Assembly: GCF_029227915.1 (NCBI RefSeq)
Contig: NC_079884.1
Location: 28,956,001 to 29,020,000, forward strand
Length of the DNA stretch: 64,000 nt
Source: Hydractinia symbiolongicarpus
Lineage: Eukaryota > Cnidaria > Hydrozoa > Anthoathecata > Hydractiniidae
Direction of reading: 5' to 3'
Shown: positions 13,385-27,300 of the stretch, piece by piece
Numbering within the stretch: position 1 is the stretch's first letter
How the letters are laid out: the number at the start of each line of letters is the position of its first letter
Notes under the pieces: model-generated
The model's input: only the letters and a program-made list of their open reading frames with translations
Told to the model about the DNA's origin: nothing
The model's database searches: none
Made by a program: the position numbers and the translations under genes

Positions 13385-15249
13385 CATTTCATTGACATTC
13401 TAGCGGTATAAATCCGTTTGAGTTACAACGGTTGCGTCACATATTTGTACCAACATGTATTTAGCGATAGTATTCGGATATTACTAGGTTGTATTGCTTT
13501 TAACATTGAAACGATTGACTGTGGGAATAAATAGAACTGATTCTGGACTGTGACCTTATAAATGTGATAAATGAGCCAATTGGTGTCCAAAGAATAACAT
13601 TCTTCTTAATTTGACATGATTGCTGGTATTCAGCGATTACATTAGGCTCTCTGGTAGCGCTTTATTTAAAAATTTAGATAAAAAAGTCTTTCCTTGCTGT
13701 GGGACCAATCCTGGCGGTTAGCACGCGCTGAATAAATAGGAACAGTTCCAAAGACTGCATTTCATTGACTTTCTAGCGGTATAAGTCCGTTTGAGTTACA
13801 ACGGTTCTGTCTTATATTCGTACCAACATGTATTTAGCGATAGTATTCGGATATTACTAGGTTGCATCGCTTTTAACAGTGAAACGCTTGACTGTGGGAC
13901 TTAATTGAACTGATTTTGGACTTTGACCTTGTAAATGTGATAAATGAGCCAGTTTGACTACAAGAAATAACATTTTTCTTAATTTGACATGATTGCTGGA
14001 ACTCAGCGATTACACTGGGCACAGTGGTAGCGCTTTATTTTAAAATTAAGATAAACAAGTTATTTTTTACTGTGGGACCAATCCTAGCCGTTAGCTCGCG
14101 CTGAAGAAATAGAGACAGTTTCAAATAATAAATTTCATTGACTTTCTAACGGTGTCAATCCGTTTGAGTTACAACGGTTGCGTTACATATTCCTACCAAC
14201 ATGTATTTAGTGATTTTCTGCCGATATTACTAAGTTGTATTGCTTTTAACAGTGAAATGATTGACTGTGGGAATTAATTGAACTGATTTTGGACTTTGAC
14301 TTTATGAATGTGATAAATGAGCCAGTTTGACTACATGAAATAACATTTTTCTTAATTTGACATGATTGCTGCAACTCAGCGGTTACACTGGGCGCTGTGG
14401 TAGCGATTCATTTAAAAATTAAGATAAAAAATTCAGTTTTTACAGTGGGACCAATCTTAGCCGTTAGCTCGCGCTGAAAAAATAGAGACAGTTCCAAAGA
14501 CTACATTTCATTGACTTTCTAACGGTGTCAATCCGTTTGCGTAACAACGGTTGCGTTACATATTCGTACCAACATGTATTTAGTGATTTTCTTCCGATAT
14601 TGCTAAGTTGTATTGCTTCTAACAGTAAAAGGATTGACTGTGTGAATAAATAGAACTGTTTCTGGACTGTGACCTTATAATTGTGATAAATGAGCCAATT
14701 GGTCTCCAAGGAATTACATTCTTCTTAATTTGACATGATTGCCGGAATTCATCGATTACATTAGGCTCTGTGGTAGCGCTTTATTTAAAAATTTAGACAA
14801 ATAAGTCTTTTCTTACTGTGGGACCGATCCTGGCCGTTAGCACGCGCTGAATAAATAGGAACAGTTTCAAATACTACATTTCATTGACTTTCTAGCGGCA
14901 TAATTCCGTTTGAATTACAACGGTTGCGTCACATATTCGTACCAATATGTACTTAGCGATAGTATTCGGATATTACTAGGTTGCATCGCTTTTAACAGAG
15001 AAACGATTGACCGTGGGACTTAATTGAACTGATTCTAGACTGTGACCGTATAAATGTGATAAATGAGCCAATTGGTTTCCAAGGAATAGCATTTTTCTTA
15101 ATTTGACATGATTGCTGGAATTCAGGGATTACATTAGCCTCGCTGGTAGCGCTTTATTTAAAAATTTAGATAAATAAGATTTTCCTTACTGTGGGACCAA
15201 TCCTGGCCGTTAACACGCGCTGAATAAATAGGAACAGTTCCAAAGACTA
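13385..15249. repeat. H'-A-B-C-D block matching the central zone
   Basis: Five monomers at 13385, 13758, 14131, 14504 and 14877 carry the marks of types H' (attgacattctagcgg and ctggtattcagcg), A (ttctgtcttat), B (aataaatttc, tattcctacc), C (tgcgtaacaacgg, gtaaaaggattg) and D (ggcataattcc, gtacttagcg). The same order starts at 34410, 34783, 35156, 35529 and 35902, each exactly 21,025 bp away. The D monomer departs from the central copies in its second half. The block is probably an older relative of the central zone's parent unit. Confidence 0.75.
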
Positions 15250-17096
15250 CAATTCATTGACTTTCTATCGGTATAAATCCGTTTGAGTTACAACGGTTGC
15301 GTTACATATTCGTACCAGCATGTATTTAGCGATAGTATTCGGATATTACTAGGTTGTATTGCATTTAACATTGAAACGATTGACTGTGGGAATTATTAGA
15401 ACTGATTATGGACTGTGACCTTATAAATGTGATAAATGAGCCAATTGAAGTCTAAAGAATAACATTCTTCTTAATTTGACATGATTGCTGGAATTCAGCG
15501 ATTACATTAGGCTCTGTGGTAGCGCTTTATTTAAACATTTAGATAAAAAAGTCTTTCCTTGCTGTGGGACCAATCCTGGCCGTTAGCACGCGCTGAATAA
15601 ATAGGGACAGTTCCAAAGACTGCATTTCATTGACTTTCTAGCGGTATAAGTCCGTTTGAGTTACAACGGTTCTGTCTTATATTCGTACTAACATGTATTT
15701 AGCGATAGTATTCGGATATTACTAGGTTGCATCGCTTTTAACAGTGAAACGATTGACCGTGGGACTTAATTGAACTGATTCTGGACTGTGACCTTATAAA
15801 TGTGATAAATGAGCCAATTGATGTCCAAAGAATAACATTCTTCTTAATTTGACATGATTGCTGGAATTCAGCGATTACATTAGGTTCTGTGGTAGCGCTT
15901 TATTAAAAAATTTAGATAAAAAAGTCTTTCCTTGCTGTGGGACCAATCCTGGCCCTTAGCACGCGCTGAATAAATAGGAACAGTTCCAAAGACTGCATTT
16001 CATTGACTTTCTAGCGGTATAAGTCCGTTTGAATTACAACGGTTCTGTCTTATATTCGTACCAACATGTATTTAGCGATAGTATTCGGATATTACTAGGT
16101 TGCATCGCTTTTAACAGTGAAACGATTGACTGTGGGAATTAATTGAACTGATTCTGGACTTTGACCTTGTAAATGTGATAAATGAGCCAATTGGTTTCCA
16201 AGGAATAACTTAATTTGACATGATTGCTGGAATTCAGAGATTACATTAGCCTTGCTGGTAGCGCTTTATTTAAAAATTTAGATAAATAAGTCTTTCCTTA
16301 CTGTGGGACCAATCCTGGTCGTTCGCACGCGCTGAATAAATAGGAACAGTTCCAAAGACATTTCATTGACTTTCTAACGGTGTCAATCCGTTTGCGTAAT
16401 AACGGTTGCGTTACATATTCGTACCAACATGTATTTAGTGATTTTCTTCCGATATTACTAATGGTATTGCTTCTAACAGTGAAAGGATTGACTGTGTGAA
16501 TAAATAGAACTGTTTCTGGACTGTGACCTTATAAATGTGATAAATGAGCCAATTGGTCTCCAAGGAATTACATTCTTCTTAATTTGACATGATTGCCGGA
16601 ATTCATCGATTACATTAGGCTCTGTGGTAGCGCTTTATTTAAAAATTCAGACAAATAAGTCTTTTCTTACTGTGGGACCAATCCTGGCCGTTAGCGCGCG
16701 CTGAATAAATAGGAACAGTTTCAAATACTACATTTCATTGACTTTCTAGCGGTATAAATCCGTTTGAGTTACAACGGTTGCGTCACACATTCGTACCAAC
16801 ATGTATTTAGCGATAGTATTTGGATATTGCTAGGTTGCATCGCTTTTAACAGTGAAACGATTGACTGTGGGAATTAATTGAACTGATTCTAGAATGTGAC
16901 CGTATAAATGTGATAAATGAGCCAATTGGTTTCCAAGGAATAACTTAATTTGACATGATTGCTGGAATTCAGGGATTACATTAGCCTCGCTGGTAGCGCT
17001 TTATTTAAAAATTTAGATAAATAAGTCTTTCCTTACTGTGGGACCAATCCTGGCCGATAGCACGCGCTGAATAAATAGGAACAGTTCCAAAGATAA
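15250..17096. repeat. Mixed monomers before the second zone
   Basis: Monomers start at 15250 (caattcattg variant), 15623, 15996, 16359 (type Y, gtaataacgg and aaggattgactgtgtg) and 16731 (type T, 366 bp). The 15996 monomer is only 363 bp: it has the 7-bp deletion and also lacks three bases just before the next phase mark at 16359. The Y-T order is the same module found at 1862-2600, 6311-7048, 54563-55308, 57529-58267 and 61221-61959. Confidence 0.8.
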
Positions 17097-20054
17097 CACT
17101 TCATTGACTTTCTAGCGGTATAAATCCGTTTGAGTTACAACGGTTGCGTCACATATTCGTACCAACATGTATTTAGCGATAGTGTTCGGATATTACTAGG
17201 TTGTATTGCATTTAACATTGAAGCGATTGACTGTGGGAATTAATAGAACTGATTCTGGACTGTGACGTTATAAATGTGATAAATGAGCCAATTGGTGTCC
17301 AAAGAATAACATTCTTCTTAATTTGACATGATTGCTGGAACTCAGCGATTACACTGGGCACTGTGGTAGCGCTTTATTAAAAAATTAAGATAAACAAGTC
17401 ATTTTTTACTGTGGGACCAATCCTAGCCGTTAGCTCGCGCTGAAGAAATAGAGACAGTTTCAAATACTAAATTTCATTGACTTTCTAACGCTGTCAATCC
17501 GTTTGAGTTACAACGGTTGCGTTACATATTCGTACCAAAATGTATTTAGTGATTTTCTTCCGATATTACTAAGTTGTACTGCTTTTAACAGTGAAATGAT
17601 TGACTGTGGGAATTAATAGAACTGATTCTGGACTTTGACTTTATAAATATGATAAATGAGCCAATTGGTCCCCAAGGAATAACATTCTTCTTAATTTGAC
17701 ATGATTGCCGGAATTCATCGATTACATTAGGCTCTGTGGTATCGTTTTATTTAAAAATTTAGATAAATAAGTTTTTTCTTACTGTGGGACCAATCCTGGC
17801 AGTTAGCATGCACTGAATAAATAGGAACAGTTCCAAAGACTACATTTCATTGACTTTCTAGCGGTATAAATCCGTTTGAGTTACAACGGTTGCGTCACAC
17901 ATTCGTATCAACATGTATTTTGCGATAGTATTCGGATATTACTAGGTTGCATCGCTTTTAACAGTGAAACGCTTGACTGTGGGACTTAATTGAACTGATT
18001 TTGGACTTTGAATTTATGAATGTGATAAATGAGCCAGTTTGACTACATGAAATAACATTTTTCTTAACTTGACATGATTGCTGGAACTCAGAGATTACAC
18101 TGGGCGTTTCATTTAAAAACTAAGATAAAAAATTCAGTTTTTACAGTGGGACCATTCTTAGCCGTCAGCTCGTGCTGAAGAAATAGAGACAGTTTCAGAA
18201 ACTGCATTTCATTGACTTTCTAGCGGTATAAATCCGTTTGAGTTACAACGGTTGCGTCATATATTCGTACCAACATGTATTTAGCGATAGTATTCGGATA
18301 TTACTAGGTTGTATTGCATTTATCATTGAAACGATTGACTGTGGGAATTAATAGAACTGATTATGGACTGTAACCTTATAAATGTGATAAATGAGCCAAT
18401 TGATGTCCAAAGAATAACATTCTTCTTAATTTGACATGATTGCTGGAATTCAGCGATTACATTAGGCTCTGTGGTAGCGCTTTATTTAAAAATTTAGATA
18501 AAAAAGTCTTTCCTTGCTGTGGGACCAATCCTGGCCCTTAGCACGCGCTGAATAAATAGGAACAGTTCCAAAGACTGCATTTCATTGACTTTCTAGCGGT
18601 ATAAGTCCGTTTGAGTTACAACGGTTCTGTCTTATATTCGTACCAACATGTATTTAGCGATAGTATTCGGATATTACTAGGTTGCATCGCTTTTAACAGT
18701 GAAACGATTGACTGTGGGAATTAATTGAACTGATTCTGGACTTTGACCTTGTAAATGTGATAAATGAGCCAATTGGTTTCCAAGGAATAACTTAATTTGA
18801 CATGATTGCTGGAATTCAGAGATTACATTAGCCTCGCTGGTAGCGCTTTATTTAAAAATTTAGATAAATAAGTCTTTCCTTACTGTGGGACCAATCCTGG
18901 TCGTTCGCACTCGCTGAATAAATAGGAACAGTTCCAAAGACTACATTTCATTGACTTTCTAACGGTGTCAATCCGTTTGCGTAACAACGGTTGCGTTACA
19001 TATTCGTACCAACATGTATTTAGTGATTTTGTTCCGATATTACTAAGTTGTATTGCTTCTAACAGTGAAACGATTGACTGTGGGAATTAATAGAACTGAT
19101 TATGGACTGTAACCTTATAAATGTGATAAATGAGCCAATTGATGTCCAAAGAATAACATTCTTCTTAATTTGACATGATTGCTGGAATTCAGCGATTACA
19201 TTAGGCTCTGTGGTAGCGCTTTATTTAAAAATTTAGATAAAAAAGTCTTTCCTTGCTGTGGGACCAATCCTGGCCCTTAGCACGCGCTGAATAAATAGGA
19301 ACAGTTCCAAAGACTGCATTTCATTGACTTTCTAGCGGTATAAGTCCGTTTGAGAACAACGGTTCTGTCTTATATTCGTACCAACATGTATTTAGCGATA
19401 GTATTCGGATATTACTAGGTTGCATCGCTTTTAACAGTGAAACGATTGACTGTGGGAATTAATTGAACTGATTCTGGACTTTGACCTTGTAAATGTGATA
19501 AATGAGCCAATTGGTTTCCAAGGAATAACTTAATTTGACATGATTGCTGGAATTCAGAGATTACATTAGCCTCGCTGGTAGCGCTTTATTTAAAAATTTA
19601 GATAAATAAGTCTTTCCTTACTGTGGGACCAATCCAGGTCGTTCGCACGCGCTGAATAAATAGGAACAGTTCCAAAGACTACATTTCATTGACTTTCTAA
19701 CGGTGTCAATCCGTTTGAGTTACAACGGTTGCGTCACATATTCGTACCAACATGTATTTAGCGATAGTGTTCGGATATTACTTGGTTTTATTGTATTTAA
19801 CATTGAAGCGATTGACTGTGGGAATTAATAGAACTGTTTCTGGACTGTGACCTTATAAATGTGATAAATGAGCCAATTGGTCTCCAAGGAATTACATTCT
19901 TCTTAATTTGACATGATTGCCGGAATTCATCGATTACATTAGGCTCTGTGGTAGCGCTTTATTTAAAAATTTAGACAAATAAGTCTTTTCTTACTGTGGG
20001 ACCAATCCTGGCCGATAGCACGCGCTGAATAAATAGGAACAGTTCCAAAGATAA
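17097..20054. repeat. Higher-order unit, 2958 bp, zone 2
   Basis: Eight monomers start at 17097 (Z, with agataacacttc), 17470, 17843, 18205, 18578, 18944, 19317 and 19682. The order is that of the 3603-bp unit at 24305 without its 644-bp truncated pair: the first monomer changes from Z to a Q-type tail (ggaactcagcgattacactgggc) at about 17340. The 1-bp remainder comes from the 19317 monomer, which has gagaacaacgg in place of gagttacaacgg. Confidence 0.8.
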
Positions 20055-20427
20055 CACTTCATTGACTTTCTAGCGGTATAAATCCGTTTGAGTTACAACG
20101 GTTGCGTCACATATTCGTACCAACATGTATTTAGCGATAGTGTTCGGATATTACTTGGTTTTATTGTATTTAACATTGAAGCGATTGACTGTGGGAATTA
20201 ATAGAACTGATTCTGGACTGTGACGTTATAAATGTGGTAAATGAGCCAATTGGTGTCCAAAGAATAACATTCTTCTTAATTTGACATGATTGCTGGAATT
20301 CAGCGATTACATTAGGCTCTGTGGTAGCGCTTTATTTAAAAATTTAGATAAACAAGTCTTTCCTTGCTGTGGGACCAATCCTGGCCGTTAGCACGCGCTG
20401 AATAAATAGGAACAGTTCCAAAGACTG

Positions 20428-21071
20428 CATTTCATTGACTTTCTACCGGTGTCAATCCGTTTGAGTTACAACGGTTGCGTTACATATTCGTACCAACATG
20501 TGTTTAGTGATTTTCTTCCGATATTACTAAGTTGTATTGCTTTTAACAGTGAAATGATTGACTGTGGGAATTAATTGAACTGATTTTGGACTTTGACTTT
20601 ATGAATGTGATAAATGAGCCAATTGGTCTCCAAGGAATTACATTCTTCTTAATTTGACATGATTGCCGGACTTCATCGATTACATTAGCCTCGCTGGTAG
20701 CGCTTTATTTAAAAATTTAGATAAATAAGTCTTTCCTTACTGTGGGACTGTCTTATATTCGTACCAACATGTATTTAGCGATAGTATTCGGATATTACTA
20801 GGTTGCATCGTTTTTAACAGTGAAACGCTTGACTGTGGGACTTAATTGAACTGATTTTGGACTTTGACCTTGTAAATGTGATAAATGAGCCAGTTTGACT
20901 ACAAGAAATAACATTTTTCTTAATTTGACATGATTGCTGGAACTCAGCGATTACACTGGGCACTGTGGTAGCGCTTTATTAAAAAATTAAGATAAACAAG
21001 TCATTTTTTACTGTGGGACCAATCCTAGCCGTTAGCTCGCGCTGAAGAAATAGAGACAGTTTCAAATACTA
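20428..21071. repeat. Fused truncated monomer pair, 644 bp
   Basis: Two full monomers would occupy 746 bp, but this pair occupies 644, so 102 bp are missing. A V-like monomer runs to actgtgggac at 20748 and continues at once into tgtcttatattcg, which belongs about 50 bp inside a Q monomer. The lost segment holds the end of one monomer, the phase mark and the start of the next. The same pair lies at 22553-23196, 24678-25321, 28281-28924 and 30783-31426. Confidence 0.9.
20748..20749. other. 102-bp deletion join, copy 1
   Basis: Join gggac/tgtctta. The two sides share at most about one base at the break (c), so long homology did not guide this deletion. Confidence 0.85.
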
Positions 21072-22179
21072 AATTTCATTGACTTTCTAACGCTGTCAAT
21101 CCGTTTGAGTTACAACGGTTGCGTTACATATTCGTACCAAAATGTATTTAGTGATTTTCTTCCGATATTACTAAGTTGTATTGCTTTTAACAGTGAAATG
21201 ATTGACTGTGGGAATTAATAGAACTGATTCTGGACTTTGACTTTATAAATATGATAAATGAGCCAATTGGTCTCCAAGGAATAACATTCTTCTTAATTTG
21301 ACATGATTGCCGGAATTCATCGATTACATTAGGCTCTGTGGTATCGTTTTATTTAAAAATTTAGATAAATAAGTCTTTTCTTACTGTGGGACCAATCCTG
21401 GCCGTTAGCACGCACTGAATAAATAGGAACAGTTCCAAAGACTACATTTCATTGACTTTCTAGCGGTATAAATCCGTTTGTGTTACAACGGTTGCGTCAC
21501 ACATTCGTATCAACATGTATTTTGCGATAGTATTCGGATATTACTAGGTTGCATCGCTTTTAACAGTGAAACGCTTGACTGTGGGACTTAATTGAACTGA
21601 TTTTGGGCTTTGACTTTATGAATGTGATAAATGAGCCAGTTTGACTACATGAAATAACATTTTTCTTAATTTGACATGATTGCTGGAACTCAGCGATTAC
21701 ACTGGGCGTTTCATTTAAAAACTAAGATAAAAAATTCAGTTTTTACAGTGGGACCATTCTTAGCCGTCAGCTCGCGCTGAAGAAATAGAGACAGTTTCAA
21801 AAACTGCATTTCATTGACTTTCTAGCGGTATAAATCCGTTTGAGTTACAACGGTTGCGTCATATATTCGTACCAACATGTATTTAGCGATAGTATTCGGA
21901 TATTACTAGGTTGTATTGCATTTATCATTGAAACGATTGACTGTGGGAATTAATAGAACTGATTATGGACTGTAACCTTATAAATGTGATAAATGAGCCA
22001 ATTGATGTCCAAAGAATAACATTCTTCTTAATTTGACATGATTGCTGGAATTCATCGATTACATTAGGCTCTGTGGTAGCGCTTTATTTAAAAATTTAGA
22101 CAAATAAGTCTTTTCTTACTGTGGGACCAATCCTGGCTGATAGCACGCGCTGAATAAATAGGAACAGTTCCAAAGATAA

Positions 22180-24304
22180 CACTTCATTGACTTTCTAGCG
22201 GTATAAATCCGTTTGAGTTACAACGGTTGCGTCACATATTCGTACCAACATGTATTTAGCGATAGTGTTCGGATATTACTTGGTTTTATTGTATTTAACA
22301 TTGAAGCGATTGACTGTGGGAATTAATAGAACTGATTCTGGACTGTGACGTTATAAATGTGATAAATGAGCCAATTGGTGTCCAAAGAATAACATTCTTC
22401 TTAATTTGACATGATTGCTGGAATTCAGCGATTACATTGGGCTCTGTGGTAGCGCTTTATTTAAAAATTTAGATAAACAAGTCTTTCCTTGCTGTGGGAC
22501 CAATCCTGGCCGTTAGCACGCGCTGAATAAATAGGAACAGTTCCAAAGACTGCATTTCATTGACTTTCTACCGGTGTCAATCCGTTTGAGTTACAACGGT
22601 TGCGTTACATATTCGTACCAACATGTGTTTAGTGATTTTCTTCCGATATTACTAAGTTGTATTGCTTTTAACAGTGAAATGATTGACTGTGGGAATTAAT
22701 TGAACTGATTTTGGACTTTGACTTTATGAATGTGATAAATGAGCCAATTGGTCTCCAAGGAATTACATTCTTCTTAATTTGACATGATTGCCGGACTTCA
22801 TCGATTACATTAGCCTCGCTGGTAGCGCTTTATTTAAAAATTTAGATAAATAAGTCTTTCCTTACTGTGGGACTGTCTTATATTCGTACCAACATGTATT
22901 TAGCGATAGTATTCGGATATTACTAGGTTGCATCGCTTTTAACAGTGAAACGCTTGACTGTGGGACTTAATTGAACTGATTTTGGACTTTGACCTTGTAA
23001 ATGTGATAAATGAGCCAGTTTGACTACAAGAAATAACATTTTTCTTAATTTGACATGATTGCTGGAACTCAGCGATTACACTGGGCACTGTGGTAGCGCT
23101 TTATTAAAAAATTAAGATAAACAAGTCATTTTTTACTGTGGGACCAATCCTAGCCGTTAGCTCGCGCTGAAGAAATAGAGACAGTTTCAAATACTAAATT
23201 TCATTGACTTTCTAACGCTGTCAATCCGTTTGAGTTACAACGGTTGCGTTACATATTCGTACCAAAATGTATTTAGTGATTTTCTTCCGATATTACTAAG
23301 TTGTATTGCTTTTAACAGTGAAATGATTGACTGTGGGAATTAATAGAACTGATTCTGGACTTTGACTTTATAAATATGATAAATGAGCCAATTGGTCTCC
23401 AAGGAATAACATTCTTCTTAATTTGACATGATTGCCGGAATTCATCGATTACATTAGGCTCTGTGGTATCGTTTTATTTAAAAATTTAGATAAATAAGTC
23501 TTTTCTTACTGTGGGACCAATCCTGGCCGTTAGCACGCACTGAATAAATAGGAACAGTTCCAAAGACTACATTTCATTGACTTTCTAGCGGTATAAATCC
23601 GTTTGTGTTACAACGGTTGCGTCACACATTCGTATCAACATGTATTTTGCGATAGTATTCGGATATTACTAGGTTGCATCGCTTTTAACAGTGAAACGCT
23701 TGACTGTGGGACTTAATTGAACTGATTTTGGGCTTTGACTTTATGAATGTGATAAATGAGCCAGTTTGACTACATGAAATAACATTTTTCTTAATTTGAC
23801 ATGATTGCTGGAACTCAGCGATTACACTGGGCGTTTCATTTAAAAACTAAGATAAAAAATTCAGTTTTTACAGTGGGACCATTCTTAGCCGTCAGCTCGC
23901 GCTGAAGAAATAGAGACAGTTTCAAAAACTGCATTTCATTGACTTTCTAGCGGTATAAATCCGTTTGAGTTACAACGGTTGCGTCATATATTCGTACCAA
24001 CATGTATTTAGCGATAGTATTCGGATATTACTAGGTTGTATTGCATTTATCATTGAAACGATTGACTGTGGGAATTAATAGAACTGATTATGGACTGTAA
24101 CCTTATAAATGTGATAAATGAGCCAATTGATGTCCAAAGAATAACATTCTTCTTAATTTGACATGATTGCTGGAATTCATCGATTACATTAGGCTCTGTG
24201 GTAGCGCTTTATTTAAAAATTTAGACAAATAAGTCTTTTCTTACTGTGGGACCAATCCTGGCTGATAGCACGCGCTGAATAAATAGGAACAGTTCCAAAG
24301 ATAA
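22180..24304. repeat. Higher-order unit, 2125 bp, copy 2
   Basis: Phase starts at 22180, 22553, 23197, 23570 and 23932, each 2125 bp after its partner in copy 1. It shares private variants with copy 1, such as gtttgtgttac (23604 region), ttttgggcttt and ctggctgata. These are absent or different in the longer 24305 unit, so the two copies arose by recent tandem duplication. Confidence 0.9.
22873..22874. other. 102-bp deletion join, copy 2
   Basis: Same gggac/tgtctta join as at 20748, 2125 bp further on. Confidence 0.85.
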
Positions 24305-27300
24305 CACTTCATTGACTTTCTAGCGGTATAAATCCGTTTGAGTTACAACGGTTGCGTCACATATTCGTACCAACATGTATTTAGCGATAGTGTTCGGATA
24401 TTACTTGGTTTTATTGTATTTAACATTGAAGCGATTGACTGTGGGAATTAATAGAACTGATTCTGGACTGTGACGTTATAAATGTGATAAATGAGCCAAT
24501 TGGTGTCCAAAGAATAACATTCTTCTTAATTTGACATGATTGCTGGAATTCAGCGATTACATTGGGCTCTGTGGTAGCGCTTTATTTAAAAATTTAGATA
24601 AACAAGTCTTTCCTTGCTGTGGGACCAATCCTGGCCGTTAGCACGCGCTGAATAAATAGGAACAGTTCCAAAGACTGCATTTCATTGACTTTCTACCGGT
24701 GTCAATCCGTTTGAGTTACAACGGTTGCGTTACATATTCGTACCAACATGTGTTTAGTGATTTTCTTCCGATATTACTAAGTTGTATTGCTTTTAACAGT
24801 GAAATGATTGACTGTGGGAATTAATTGAACTGATTTTGGACTTTGACTTTATGAATGTGATAAATGAGCCAATTGGTCTCCAAGGAATTACATTCTTCTT
24901 AATTTGACATGATTGCCGGACTTCATCGATTACATTAGCCTCGCTGGTATCGCTTTATTTAAAAATTTAGATAAATAAGTCTTTCCTTACTGTGGGACTG
25001 TCTTATATTCGTACCAACATGTATTTAGCGATAGTATTCGGATATTACTAGGTTGCATCGCTTTTAACAGTGAAACGCTTGACTGTGGGACTTAATTGAA
25101 CTGATTTTGGACTTTGACCTTGTAAATGTGATAAATGAGCCAGTTTGACTACAAGAAATAACATTTTTCTTAATTTGACATGATTGCTGGAACTCAGCGA
25201 TTACACTGGGCACTGTGGTAGCGCTTTATTAAAAAATTAAGATAAACAAGTCATTTTTTACTGTGGGACCAATCCTAGCCGTTAGCTCGCGCTGAAGAAA
25301 TAGAGACAGTTTCAAATACTAAATTTCATTGACTTTCTAACGCTGTCAATCCGTTTGAGTTACAACGGTTGCGTTACATATTCGTACCAAAATGTATTTA
25401 GTGATTTTCTTCCGATATTACTAAGTTGTATTGCTTTTAACAGTGAAATGATTGACTGTGGGAATTAATAGAACTGATTCTGGACTTTGACTTTATAAAT
25501 ATGATAAATGAGCCAATTGGTCTCCAAGGAATAACATTCTTCTTAATTTGACATGATTGCCGGAATTCATCGATTACATTAGGCTCTGTGGTATCGTTTT
25601 ATTTAAAAATTTAGATAAATAAGTCTTTTCTTACTGTGGGACCAATCCTGGCCGTTAGCACGCACTGAATAAATAGGAACAGTTCCAAAGACTACATTTC
25701 ATTGACTTTCTAGCGGTATAAATCCGTTTGAGTTACAACGGTTGCGTCACACATTCGTATCAACATGTATTTTGCGATAGTATTCGGATATTACTAGGTT
25801 GCATCGCTTTTAACAGTGAAACGCTTGACTGTGGGACTTAATTGAACTGATTTTGGACTTTGACTTTATGAATGTGATAAATGAGCCAGTTTGACTACAT
25901 GAAATAACATTTTTCTTAATTTGACATGATTGCTGGAACTCAGCGATTACACTGGGCGTTTCATTTAAAAACTAAGATAAAAAATTCAGTTTTTACAGTG
26001 GGACCATTCTTAGCCGTCAGCTCGCGCTGAAGAAATAGAGACAGTTTCAAAAACTGCATTTCATTGACTTTCTAGCGGTATAAATCCGTTTGAGTTACAA
26101 CGGTTGCGTCATATATTCGTACCAACATGTATTTAGCGATAGTATTCGGATATTACTAGGTTGTATTGCATTTATCATTGAAACGATTGACTGTGGGAAT
26201 TAATAGAACTGATTATGGACTGTAACCTTATAAATGTGATAAATGAGCCAATTGATGTCCAAAGAATAACATTCTTCTTAATTTGACATGATTGCTGGAA
26301 TTCAGCGATTACATTAGGCTCTGTGGTAGCGCTTTATTTAAAAATTTAGATAAAAAAGTCTTTCCTTGCTGTGGGACCAATCCTGGCCCTTAGCACGCGC
26401 TGAATAAATAGGAACAGTTCCAAAGACTGCATTTCATTGACTTTCTAGCGGTATAAGTCCGTTTGAGTTACAACGGTTCTGTCTTATATTCGTACCAACA
26501 TGTATTTAGCGATAGTATTCGGATATTACTAGGTTGCATCGCTTTTAACAGTGAAACGATTGACTGTGGGAATTAATTGAACTGATTCTGGACTTTGACC
26601 TTGTAAATGTGATAAATGAGCCAATTGGTTTCCAAGGAATAACTTAATTTGACATGATTGCTGGAATTCAGAGATTACATTAGCCTCGCTGGTAGCGCTT
26701 TATTTAAAAATTTAGATAAATAAGTCTTTCCTTACTGTGGGACCAATCCTGGTCGTTCGCACTCGCTGAATAAATAGGAACAGTTCCAAAGACTACATTT
26801 CATTGACTTTCTAACGGTGTCAATCCGTTTGCGTAACAACGGTTGCGTTACATATTCGTACCAACATGTATTTAGTGATTTTCTTCCGATATTACTAAGT
26901 TGTATTGCTTCTAACAGTGAAACGATTGACTGTAGGAATTAATAGAACTGATTATGGACTGTAACCTTATAAATGTGATAAATGAGCCAATTGATGTCCA
27001 AAGAATAACATTCTTCTTAATTTGACATGATTGCTGGAATTCAGCGATTACATTAGGCTCTGTGGTAGCGCTTTATTTAAAAATTTAGATAAAAAAGTCT
27101 TTCCTTGCTGTGGGACCAATCCTGGCCCTTAGCACGCGCTGAATAAATAGGAACAGTTCCAAAGACTGCATTTCATTGACTTTCTAGCGGTATAAGTCCG
27201 TTTGAGTTACAACGGTTCTGTCTTATATTCGTACCAACATGTATTTAGCGATAGTATTCGGATATTACTAGGTTGCATCGCTTTTAACAGTGAAACGATT

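Larger units (their letters stand above)
20055..22179. repeat. Higher-order unit, 2125 bp, copy 1
   Basis: Phase starts lie at 20055, 20428, 21072, 21445 and 21807, plus a start-less monomer from 20749. It is followed directly by a nearly identical unit of the same length. By eye I see only about three differences between the two copies: gtggtaaat against gtgataaat, attaggctc against attgggctc, and catcgttttt against catcgctttt. The monomer at 21807 is itself chimeric, type X at its start and type Y in its tail (attcatcgattac, agacaaataag). Confidence 0.9.

Noticed and set aside
14464-14709. Minus-strand open frame of 81 codons, with versions of 81-89 codons at 27471-27740, 29973-30242, 35489-35734, 37356-37601 and further C- and Y-type monomers
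   Set aside because: It spans one monomer junction of the satellite and recurs only because that monomer type recurs. Most other types break the frame (63 codons at 53092-53283). I recognise no domain and see no sign of coding constraint.
20748-20749. Insertion site of a mobile element at the truncated pair
   Set aside because: Sequence is missing (102 bp) rather than gained, and there is no target duplication or terminal repeat. Both sides are ordinary satellite monomers.
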